From contig JASHQT010000071.1 of NCBI GenBank assembly GCA_030039005.1, positions 1-12,504 of the forward strand: 12,504 nucleotides of DNA. The letters run 5' to 3'. This document shows, one piece after another, positions 6,375 to 12,504 of this stretch; the stretch's first letter is position 1, and each line of letters opens with the position of its first letter. The notes beneath the pieces are model-generated. The model saw only the letters and a list, made by a program, of their open reading frames with translations, made no database searches and was not told where the DNA came from. The DNA comes from Bryobacteraceae bacterium (GTDB lineage: Bacteria; Acidobacteriota; Terriglobia; Bryobacterales; Bryobacteraceae). A program made the position numbers and the translations under genes.

Positions 6375-8776
6375 CGGAGTTGCTTCTCGACTTCTTCGAG
6401 CCAGTCCGGGCGCTTCAGCACTTCGCGCGGCTTGCTCCCATCCGGCGGTCCGATGATGCCTTCGTGCTGCATCATGTCGAGAATGCGCGCGGCGCGGCCG
6501 TAGCCTAGACGCAAGCGACGCTGCAAAGTCGAAGTCGATGCTTTGCCCATTTCGAGCACGACGCGGACAGCGTCCTGATACGCCGGATCGTCGCCGCCTT
6601 CGAATTCGGCCCCTTCGGGATCTTCGTCCTCGGCAGGCGGAGCCAGCAGGAAGGTCTGATCGTAATCCGGCCGCGCCTGAGCTTTCCAGCATTCGACCAC
6701 GCGATTGATTTCGGCTTCGGTGACGAACGCGCCGTGAACGCGGGTCAGCCGCGACGACCCCGGCGGCAGGAACAGCATGTCGCCTTTTCCGAGCAGATGC
6801 TCGGCGCCCATTACATCGAGCACCGTGCGCGAATCCACGCGCGTGGCGACGCGAAAGCTGATGCGCGACGGGAAATTGGCTTTGATGAGACCGGTGATCA
6901 CGTCGACGCTCGGCCGCTGCGTCGCGAGCACCAGGTGCATCCCGACCGCGCGCGCCATCTGGGCCAGCCGTGCGACGGCTTCTTCGACGTTCGCGCGCTC
7001 CAGCATCATCAAGTCCGCCAGCTCGTCGATCACGATCAGGATGAACGGCAGCGGCTTTAGATCGATCTCGGGCGTTTCGTCTTCCTCTTCAAAAAGACTG
7101 CGGGGCTCGTTTGCGAGCGCGCGCACTTTCTTGTTGTATTGATCGATGTTGCGTACGCCTTGGCCGGCCAGCAACTTCAAGCGGCGCTCCATTTCGAGCA
7201 CGGCGTTGCGCAACGCGTAAGTTGCCTTTTTGGGATCGGTGATCACGGGCGTCAGCAGATGCGGAATGCCTTCGTACAGGCCCATTTCCAGGCGCTTGGG
7301 GTCCACCAGGATCATGCGGACTTCATCCGGAGTCGACTTGTACAAGATCGACATGATCATGGAATTGAGCATCACGCTTTTGCCGGCGCCCGTGGATCCG
7401 GCGATGAGCAGGTGCGGCATGGATTCGAGCGCAGCTACTTTGATGCGTCCGCTGATGTCTTTCCCCAGGCAGATGGTGAGGTGCGAGTGCGAATCCATGA
7501 ATTCGTCGGATTCGAGAATCTGCCGCAGGCTGATCACTTCGCGGCGCGTGTTGGGAACTTCGATGCCCACGGTGGGTTTGCCGGGAATGCGCTCGATCAG
7601 GATGGATTCGGCTTGCAGGCCCAGGCACAAATCTTCGGTGAGGGTGGTGATGCGGCTGTACTTGACGCCCGCTTCGGGCTTGAGTTCGAACGTGGTGACC
7701 ACGGGGCCGGGATTGATCTGCACCACGGCGCCGTGGACGTTGAACTCCTCGAACTTGGACTTGATGCGCCCGGCGATTTCCTTGAGCTCGATGGAATCGA
7801 ACGGATTGCGCGCGGGAACTTCATTGAGCAGCGCTGTCGAGGGCAATTGATAAGCCGGATGGTCCATTGGCTCGGGTGCTGGACGTCGCGGTTTGCGAGC
7901 CGGTGCGGGTTCCGGCGCGGGTTCGGGTTCCCGCATGGGTTCCTCCCAGGGCGGGCGCGAAGAAGCGGCAGGCGGCTGGTATTCGAGCTCGTGGATGGGG
8001 ATTTCGTGTTCGACCGGCGGTTCTTCGACGGACGGTGCGGCGTAAACCGGCTCGCGTTCGACCGGAGGTTCAATTTGGGAGGCGACGGGAATTTCGAGCT
8101 CTTGCTGCGCAACTCGTTTCGCGGCGCGTTTTTCGGCGCGGGCAGCGGTGCGCTGGGAAGCTTTCTCCTCAGCCGCCGCGAGTCTGCGCTCGCGCCAGGC
8201 GGCGAATCGATCATGCATGCGTGCGAGGAAAGCCAGCGGCCCGGCGAACCGGCGCGCCACCACCGCCATGGAGAATTTGGAAATCAGGTACAGCGAGAGG
8301 ATCAGGCAGATGCCCGTGAGCAGGACCGTGCCGGCCACGTTCAGCGAAGACATCAGCGAAGCGGCGATCAGGATTCCGATGACACCGCCCGAGGAAAACG
8401 CTCCGTTCCACGGATGGAAAAAAGGACGGATGGATAACGCGGTGGAAATGCTCAGAAAGAGTACTACGGAGCCGAAGACTTTGACACCGGCAGCTTCGAT
8501 AGAGGCCGAGCGGATCCATTTCCAGGCTAGCAGCCACAACAGAACCGGGAGGCTGAACGCGCTCAGGCCCAGCAGTTGGAAGCAAAGATCGGCGGTATAC
8601 GATCCGGCGAGGCCGGTGAGATTTTGCGCGTGGGTGACGCCGGTGACCGAATTCCAGGAGGGATCCTGCGGATGATAAGAGATCAGACTCAACATCAGGA
8701 ATAGGCCGGTGAACAGATACACTAATCCGCCGGCTTCGTTGAGTCTGGAGAAGCGAGTGGGTCCTAAGATTCTCAT
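6371..8776 (-). CDS. ftsK: DNA translocase FtsK/SpoIIIE
   Basis: FtsK is a hexameric ATP-driven motor at the division septum that pumps chromosome DNA and helps dimer resolution. The 801-residue protein has hydrophobic membrane segments near 15-35, 64-88, 97-117 and 128-166, then a charged Ala/Arg region (190-225) and a Pro/Glu/Ala-rich linker (about 228-305). The motor follows: Walker A GSTGAGKS (460-467), DPKRLEMGLYEGIPHL (492-507), Walker B ILIVIDELADLM (579-590) and ATQRPS (618-623). A winged-helix gamma domain for reading polar DNA sequences occupies about 732-790 (STLQRRLRLGYGRAARILDMM). Length fits the shorter FtsK/SpoIIIE class. Its ATG overlaps the uppP stop (ATGA) and lies at the base of a hairpin with no strong Shine-Dalgarno, so it is probably translated by coupling. 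The TAG stop overlaps the PspC stop by four bases. No xerC or xerD is in view. Confidence 0.97.
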   Translation of the reverse strand: MRILGPTRFSRLNEAGGLVYLFTGLFLMLSLISYHPQDPSWNSVTGVTHAQNLTGLAGSYTADLCFQLLGLSAFSLPVLLWLLAWKWIRSASIEAAGVKVFGSVVLFLSISTALSIRPFFHPWNGAFSSGGVIGILIAASLMSSLNVAGTVLLTGICLILSLYLISKFSMAVVARRFAGPLAFLARMHDRFAAWRERRLAAAEEKASQRTAARAEKRAAKRVAQQELEIPVASQIEPPVEREPVYAAPSVEEPPVEHEIPIHELEYQPPAASSRPPWEEPMREPEPAPEPAPARKPRRPAPEPMDHPAYQLPSTALLNEVPARNPFDSIELKEIAGRIKSKFEEFNVHGAVVQINPGPVVTTFELKPEAGVKYSRITTLTEDLCLGLQAESILIERIPGKPTVGIEVPNTRREVISLRQILESDEFMDSHSHLTICLGKDISGRIKVAALESMPHLLIAGSTGAGKSVMLNSMIMSILYKSTPDEVRMILVDPKRLEMGLYEGIPHLLTPVITDPKKATYALRNAVLEMERRLKLLAGQGVRNIDQYNKKVRALANEPRSLFEEEDETPEIDLKPLPFILIVIDELADLMMLERANVEEAVARLAQMARAVGMHLVLATQRPSVDVITGLIKANFPSRISFRVATRVDSRTVLDVMGAEHLLGKGDMLFLPPGSSRLTRVHGAFVTEAEINRVVECWKAQARPDYDQTFLLAPPAEDEDPEGAEFEGGDDPAYQDAVRVVLEMGKASTSTLQRRLRLGYGRAARILDMMQHEGIIGPPDGSKPREVLKRPDWLEEVEKQLR

Positions 8777-9603
8777 TCCGCTGAGAAGCGGAAAAATGCA
8801 GCCAGAGCGACTACTATTATGCCAAAAACGATTCGATAGTAAACGAACGGCATCAAGCTGTCGCGTCGCAGGTAGCGCAGGAAGAAGGCGATCACGACGG
8901 CGCCCAGGACGCCGGAGACGATGATGCCCACGATGAGGGGCATTTTCATGTCGGCCGGGATGCCCCCTGCTTTGTGGATATCCCAGTACTTTTTCGCGAC
9001 CGCGGCCGCAATGGCGGGAGTGGAAAGCAGAAACGAGAAACGGGCAGCCGTCTCGCGATTCATGTCGCGGAACAGGCCGGCGGTTATGGTGGCGCCGCTG
9101 CGCGAGGTGCCGGGAATCACCGACAACGCTTGCGCCAGGCCGACGACAATGCCGTCGCTCCAGGAGACCTTGTCCATGGCTTTATCGCCGATGCGCCGCC
9201 GTTCAGCGACCCACATCACGATGCCGACCACGATCAGCATCGTGCCGATCACGTAAGGCTGGCGCCAGACGGTATCGGCTTGCTTGTCGAACTTGTATCC
9301 GACGATGCCGATGGGGATGGAAGCCGCGGCCAGCAGCCAGAGGAGTTTAGGATTGCGCTGGATCTCCGGGTTGCCGCCGACCTTGAGACCGAAGCCCTCG
9401 GCGATGATTTGGACCCAGTCGCGAAAGAAGTAAATGATAACGGCCAGCAAGGTTCCCGCGTGAAGGGCGACGTCGAAGGTCAGGCCGCCGTCGCTCCAGC
9501 CGAAGAACCAAGGAATCAGGATCAGGTGCGCAGTGCTGCTAATCGGCAGGAATTCGGTGAGCGCCTGGACGATTCCGAGGACGATGGCGTGGAAGATGGG
9601 CAT
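8773..9603 (-). CDS. uppP: Undecaprenyl-diphosphatase UppP (BacA family)
   Basis: UppP removes the terminal phosphate from undecaprenyl diphosphate at the membrane to regenerate the lipid carrier for peptidoglycan and other surface polymers; extra copies give bacitracin resistance. The 276-residue, very hydrophobic protein has the two active-site regions. The first is QALTEFLPISSTAH (13-26), giving the (E/Q)xxxE motif as Gln13/Glu17 with His26. The second is PGTSRSGAT (164-172) with the essential Arg168. About seven or eight hydrophobic segments are visible, up to the C-terminus. Length is normal. The ATG at 9603 lacks an obvious Shine-Dalgarno. It lies 25 bases after the propeller gene, and its TGA overlaps the ftsK ATG. 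The family identity is clear; bacitracin resistance is known of the family, not shown here. Confidence 0.97.
   Translation of the reverse strand: MPIFHAIVLGIVQALTEFLPISSTAHLILIPWFFGWSDGGLTFDVALHAGTLLAVIIYFFRDWVQIIAEGFGLKVGGNPEIQRNPKLLWLLAAASIPIGIVGYKFDKQADTVWRQPYVIGTMLIVVGIVMWVAERRRIGDKAMDKVSWSDGIVVGLAQALSVIPGTSRSGATITAGLFRDMNRETAARFSFLLSTPAIAAAVAKKYWDIHKAGGIPADMKMPLIVGIIVSGVLGAVVIAFFLRYLRRDSLMPFVYYRIVFGIIVVALAAFFRFSAE
8776..8793 (-). promoter_or_regulatory. Hairpin over the uppP stop / ftsK start junction
   Basis: Read on the minus strand, TTCCGCT (8793-8787), loop TCTC, then AGCGGAA (8782-8776) form a perfect seven-base stem. The last A of the stem is the first base of the ftsK ATG, and the AGCGGA that might act as a weak ribosome binding site is in the paired arm. 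A ribosome finishing uppP would open this stem, which fits translational coupling. A five-T run lies before the stem, not after it, so it is not an intrinsic terminator for this operon. Confidence 0.45.
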
Positions 9604-9607
9604 CGAC

Positions 9608-9634
9608 TAGCAGGGTAGCAGTTAATGGTTAATG
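9608..9634. repeat. Short direct repeats between the propeller gene and uppP
   Basis: TAGCAG occurs at 9608-9613 and 9616-9621, followed by a perfect tandem pair of GTTAATG (9621-9627 and 9628-9634). The second copy contains the TAA stop of the propeller gene, so the stop is effectively duplicated in the spacer. The spacer shows no promoter, terminator or clear Shine-Dalgarno for uppP. Confidence 0.5.
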
Positions 9635-11884
9635 GATGACGACTTTGGCGAGGCCGGCGTTGTTGGCCGTATCGTAGGCGCGAACCACGAGCAGGTGCTC
9701 GCCGGAAGGAAGCCGGTCGATCGCGATGTGATACTGTTCGTGCGGCGAATCGGTGACGCCGTCGGCCGCTTCCACGGGGGTCCAGGGGCCGGCGTCGAGC
9801 GAATATTCGAAGCGCCGCAAAGGCGAGGTTTGGTCCGTGGCGTCGGCGTCCACTTCCACGCGATCATTCGTGCGGCGCGGCGCGCTCAGGGTGACCAAAG
9901 GCGGCGTGTTGTCGATCAACACAGGCGCGCTGACCAATTCATCGGTGCGGGCGACGTTAGGCGGATTGGACGGAAGGTCCGAAGCGACGACGCGGAAGTA
10001 ATAACGGCCGTCGGCGAGCACGTCGCCATCGAGCAGCAACGAATTCTCCATCACATTGGCGCGCAGGAGCTTCCATTCCTTTTCGTCTTCGCCGCGGAAA
10101 TACAACGAGTAAAGCAGCCGGTCGCCATCGGGATCGTCGGCTTGCCAGGTCACCTGAATCTGAGAGCCGGAGCCATGCGAGAGCGTCTGCGTGGGCGTAC
10201 CGGCGGGCGTCGAAGTTTCGCCTGTGTCCGTCACCGTGATGCTGTAAGCCGCATTTGCGGAGGCAGACGCAGCGGCGGCCGCGGCTTTTTGGTTCGAATT
10301 CTGCATGCTGACGTTGATGCTGCGAACCAAGGGCGGGTTGTTCTGCGGCAGGTACGCGATGCTCACGTTTTCGATCGCGGCGCCCGATCCTTCCAGGCTC
10401 GCTCGCCATTGAATGTAGCGCGCATTGGGGCTGCGGATGAGCGAATTCTGGGGATCCGTCAGCGGGGCCGACCAGTCACTCCAGGTTTTATCGGGGCGCG
10501 CGGAGTTGCCCGAACGGGTCTGAAGCTGCGTCTTGCCGCCCGCGCCCGGAAAAGCTTCCCTCCAGGAGATGCGGCCCCAGCGCGCGACGGAACCTGAATC
10601 GTGCACGGGCGACTCGTAGCTGCCCGAAGGCCCCGAAGTTTCCGCCAGCTTGAACACCTTGCCCATATCGCCGGTGGCGGCCACCAAGCCGTCGGGCGAT
10701 TCGAGCAGGCGCGTGGCCTCGCCTTCGTTCGTCGCCACGAGCAGCGCGGCTTTGCGGTCGGCGCTCAGGCGATAGAGGCGTCCTTGGCCGTCGGTAGAGA
10801 AATACAAAGATCCGTTGGGCTGCACGGCGAGACTATAAACGTTCTCTTCCTTGGAGGTCCACAGCGTTTCCACGGTATCGTCGGGGTTGATTCTGTAGAC
10901 CGCCGATTTATCGACGCCGGGAATTTCGGTGAGTGGACTCGCGCTAGCGACCTGCTGGAACGGCTGCACGACCGTGGTGCTGGGTGCCGATTTCGGCTTG
11001 ATTTCGGTTTGTTCCTGCGTATCCGTCGAATCGGTGACCGTGATGGAAGTAGTGGGAGCGGTGACCGTGATGCCTCCCGCTTGCGAGAGAGCGGTGGTGA
11101 GCGGCGCGGCACGGTTGGCGACGGACCCGCCGAGCGCGGCGGCGTAGATGGTGCCGTCGGGCATGGGAACGATAGAGCGGATTTCGGGCAGGCTCGCGTT
11201 GTAGAGCACGAAGGCTTTGTCCTTGGCGCTGATGCGATAGAGGATGCCGTTGGGCTCGGAGCCCGCGAGAAGATTGCCGTGCGCATCGAAGGCGAGCGCC
11301 GTGACGTGGGACTGGCCGGTTTCATAGTAAGTCTCGGCCTGGCCGGTCTTGTCCACGCGATAGATGTTGCCGGGATTTCCGGCGCCGACGAACAGGCTTC
11401 CGTCTTTGGCGAAAGCGAGCGCCCAAATATACTTGGCCTGCGGCGCGAAGAACTCCGTGGCTCTGCTTTGTCCGGTCCCGGGTTCGATCTTGTACACTTT
11501 GCCGTCGGGCGAAGTAGCGGCGTAGAGGACGCCCGTGGGATCGACAGCGACGGCGAAAACCTCAGGCTGGTCGGCGGTCCATACCAGTTCGCTCCCACCC
11601 GAGGGCTTGATCCGGTAGACGCGGCCGCGATGGCCGGTGCCGGCGTAAATGGAGCCGTCGGGCCCGCGCGCGATGCTCCAGATGGTCGGCTGGCCGGAGG
11701 AGAAGACGGTCTCAAGCTTGGGCGCGAGCGTCAGCCGGCCGTCGCGATCGAGCGCAATGCCTTGGAAGCGGCCTCTCAGGAAATCCTGATAGGTGTTCAT
11801 CTCCCAGGTAGCCGTGGTGGCCGCGGCCAGGGACATGGCAGTGAATGGGAGCGCGGCGAGCGCCGCGCAAAAAAACTTGTTCAT
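9629..11884 (-). CDS. Exported seven-bladed beta-propeller protein with C-terminal beta-sandwich domains
   Basis: I recognise the architecture but not a specific function. The chosen ATG (11884) has GGAAG seven bases upstream, overlaps the preceding stop (ATGA) and begins a signal peptide (1-22: Lys3, hydrophobic core, AAA near the cleavage site). An upstream in-frame extension to 12082 would lie inside the previous gene and bury the signal. The mature 751-residue precursor has seven repeats of a PDG..YA.T...G.VYRI type, at about 66-93, 108-133, 151-177, 192-218, 234-332 (interrupted), 347-373 and 388-412. A WSDWS / ARYIQWRA segment follows (about 424-512), probably a beta sandwich. After an Ala/Thr linker come a fibronectin-like region with DDPDGD (583-588) and a final Ig-like region (about 656-751). 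It is likely periplasmic or surface located. It could bind polymers or partner proteins; no catalytic residues are evident. Confidence 0.85.
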   Translation of the reverse strand: MNKFFCAALAALPFTAMSLAAATTATWEMNTYQDFLRGRFQGIALDRDGRLTLAPKLETVFSSGQPTIWSIARGPDGSIYAGTGHRGRVYRIKPSGGSELVWTADQPEVFAVAVDPTGVLYAATSPDGKVYKIEPGTGQSRATEFFAPQAKYIWALAFAKDGSLFVGAGNPGNIYRVDKTGQAETYYETGQSHVTALAFDAHGNLLAGSEPNGILYRISAKDKAFVLYNASLPEIRSIVPMPDGTIYAAALGGSVANRAAPLTTALSQAGGITVTAPTTSITVTDSTDTQEQTEIKPKSAPSTTVVQPFQQVASASPLTEIPGVDKSAVYRINPDDTVETLWTSKEENVYSLAVQPNGSLYFSTDGQGRLYRLSADRKAALLVATNEGEATRLLESPDGLVAATGDMGKVFKLAETSGPSGSYESPVHDSGSVARWGRISWREAFPGAGGKTQLQTRSGNSARPDKTWSDWSAPLTDPQNSLIRSPNARYIQWRASLEGSGAAIENVSIAYLPQNNPPLVRSINVSMQNSNQKAAAAAASASANAAYSITVTDTGETSTPAGTPTQTLSHGSGSQIQVTWQADDPDGDRLLYSLYFRGEDEKEWKLLRANVMENSLLLDGDVLADGRYYFRVVASDLPSNPPNVARTDELVSAPVLIDNTPPLVTLSAPRRTNDRVEVDADATDQTSPLRRFEYSLDAGPWTPVEAADGVTDSPHEQYHIAIDRLPSGEHLLVVRAYDTANNAGLAKVVIH
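10910..11125 (-). other. Low-complexity Thr/Ser/Gln-rich insertion in propeller blade 5
   Basis: Residues about 254-325 of the propeller protein separate YAAALGGS from SAVYRI, which in every other blade are only a few residues apart. The inserted stretch is rich in Thr, Ser, Ala and Gln, includes SITVTDSTDT (280-289), and reads as a disordered loop emerging between two strands of one blade. Confidence 0.6.
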
Positions 11885-12504
11885 TCGATTACTTCCACTT
11901 GCGCTGTTTTCGATCCGCTGACAACGACGTCGCCAGTGGGAATTTCGAGTTCGCCGATTTTCGAACCGCGCGGAACCCACACGCCTTGCGCCGCCTGCGT
12001 TTTCGCAAGAATCAGGCCGACGGACGGCGGCGGATCGGGCAGATCCTGGCCTTGGACCAGGAAAGCCGGATCGGTACGCCATACGCGCACATAGGCGTTG
12101 GTGTTGGGGCGAAGATCGTTCAAGAACGAGACCAGTTGCGCGGGGCTTCTGGGCTGCTCGGCCGCCAACTGCTGATAGTCGAGCGCGTTGCTGACGGATC
12201 CATCCGAGACGGTGAAGTTGAGCGTACCGGTGGGCGCGCCGACGGGCACGCGATAGCGGACGCTCTTCTGGACTTCCAGTCCGTTTTCGCCGGTAAGCGT
12301 GACGGCGACCTCGACCGAATCGCCCGGATGCACCTGACTCGGCGAGGCTGTGATCTGGTCCACTTGCAGGAAGCGCTTGCGTTCCGAGGCTTCGATGTCC
12401 AGATGGATGCTCTTGATTTTGAGCGCGTCGAAGCCGGCGCCCAACACGGATGACAGAGGCGCGGCCACCCCGTTAGAGGCCTGGAGCGGCACGTTGTAAT
12501 CGCC
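11881..12504 (-). CDS. Secreted or surface protein, C-terminal part (possible SpoIVB/S55-type)
   Basis: The frame is open to the right edge, so the GTG at 12492 is likely internal and only the last 207 residues are seen. They begin GDYNVPLQASNG and contain a beta-rich segment with PSQVHPGDSVEVAVTLTGEN, then RYRVPVGAPTGTLNFTVSDG (sandwich-like strands), a helical stretch (DYQQLAAEQPRSPAQLVSFL), NAYVRVWR, and a C-terminal strand region ending SGSKTAQVEVIE. From memory this resembles the C-terminal region of Acidobacteriota proteins whose N-terminal part is a SpoIVB-like S55 peptidase domain. The catalytic part is outside the window, so this is a hypothesis. The stop overlaps the start of the propeller gene by four bases (ATGA), so the two proteins are co-translated and may act together outside the cytoplasm. 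Confidence 0.6.
   Translation of the reverse strand, partial: GDYNVPLQASNGVAAPLSSVLGAGFDALKIKSIHLDIEASERKRFLQVDQITASPSQVHPGDSVEVAVTLTGENGLEVQKSVRYRVPVGAPTGTLNFTVSDGSVSNALDYQQLAAEQPRSPAQLVSFLNDLRPNTNAYVRVWRTDPAFLVQGQDLPDPPPSVGLILAKTQAAQGVWVPRGSKIGELEIPTGDVVVSGSKTAQVEVIE
11892..11896 (-). promoter_or_regulatory. Ribosome binding site of the propeller gene (GGAAG)
   Basis: GGAAG on the minus strand lies seven bases before the ATG at 11884, inside the last codons of the upstream gene. It decides the start in favour of this ATG over the longer in-frame extension. Confidence 0.65.

Noticed and set aside
7905..7951. Possible G-quadruplex (repeated GGGTTC) on the plus strand within ftsK
   Set aside because: The GGG runs are explained by Pro/Glu/Ala codons of the FtsK linker read on the minus strand, and the loops are long and uneven.
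7139..8437. Plus-strand open frame (about 432 codons) opposite ftsK
   Set aside because: It covers the ftsK motor and linker in antisense, has a low-complexity His/Phe/Gly/Arg composition and no conserved motif, so it is a shadow.
8776..8796. Intrinsic terminator between uppP and ftsK
   Set aside because: The stem is only seven bases and the T run lies upstream of it on the transcribed strand, not downstream; read on the plus strand the hairpin is followed by A residues, not T.
11885..12082. N-terminal extension of the propeller protein to an upstream ATG
   Set aside because: The extra 66 residues are Arg/Ser-rich shadow sequence inside the preceding gene and would bury the signal peptide; GGAAG and the ATGA overlap support the start at 11884.
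10601..12094. Long plus-strand open frame (about 497 codons) opposite the propeller gene
   Set aside because: It is antisense to a gene with clear repeats, signal peptide and ribosome binding site; its translation is rich in Arg, Gly and Asp without recognisable domains, as expected for a GC-rich shadow frame.
1..12504. Mobile element, defence island, CRISPR array or tRNA
   Set aside because: No transposase, integrase, nuclease-type defence genes, regularly spaced repeats or cloverleaf sequence were seen; genes are housekeeping and tightly packed.

Overview
The window looks like ordinary chromosome from a GC-rich bacterium, most likely an Acidobacteriota member near the Bryobacterales/Solibacter group. 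That placement is an inference from protein style: a YqgE-like protein with a signal peptide, an anmK next to mutS, and a propeller protein of a kind I associate with this phylum. No database search was run. I see no transposase, integrase, tRNA, rRNA, CRISPR array or phage gene, and base and codon use look uniform.

Layout. At the left edge (1-315, +) is the last third of a glutaryl-CoA dehydrogenase. Its 3' end overlaps, tail to tail, a YqgE/AlgH family gene on the minus strand (290-904). The only real intergenic space, 905-1072, holds a degenerate 18-bp-period repeat and the probable control region of the next operon, including a 17-bp near-palindrome. That plus-strand operon runs glutamate dehydrogenase (gdhA, 1073-2347), DNA mismatch repair ATPase mutS (2340-4952), anhydro-N-acetylmuramic acid kinase anmK (4952-6025), and a small zinc-ribbon/PspC membrane protein (6054-6374). 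The first two junctions overlap and the last has a 28-nt gap.

The right half is a tight minus-strand operon read from the right edge leftwards. It has the C-terminal part of a secreted or surface protein (11881-12504, possibly a SpoIVB/S55-type protein), a 751-residue exported beta-propeller protein (9629-11884), undecaprenyl-diphosphatase uppP (8773-9603), and the DNA translocase ftsK (6371-8776). Two of its junctions are ATGA start/stop overlaps. The ftsK stop codon overlaps the stop codon of the PspC gene on the other strand.

Together the genes cover housekeeping: nitrogen/carbon metabolism (gcdH, gdhA), genome maintenance (mutS, ftsK), and cell wall lipid-carrier and muropeptide recycling (uppP, anmK). 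The least explained part is the pair of exported proteins at the right end that share a transcript with uppP and ftsK. I do not see a clear new defence or mobile system. The best leads are that pair (seven propeller blades with a low-complexity insertion in blade 5), the hairpin over the ftsK start, the operator-like palindrome before gdhA, and the exported YqgE.
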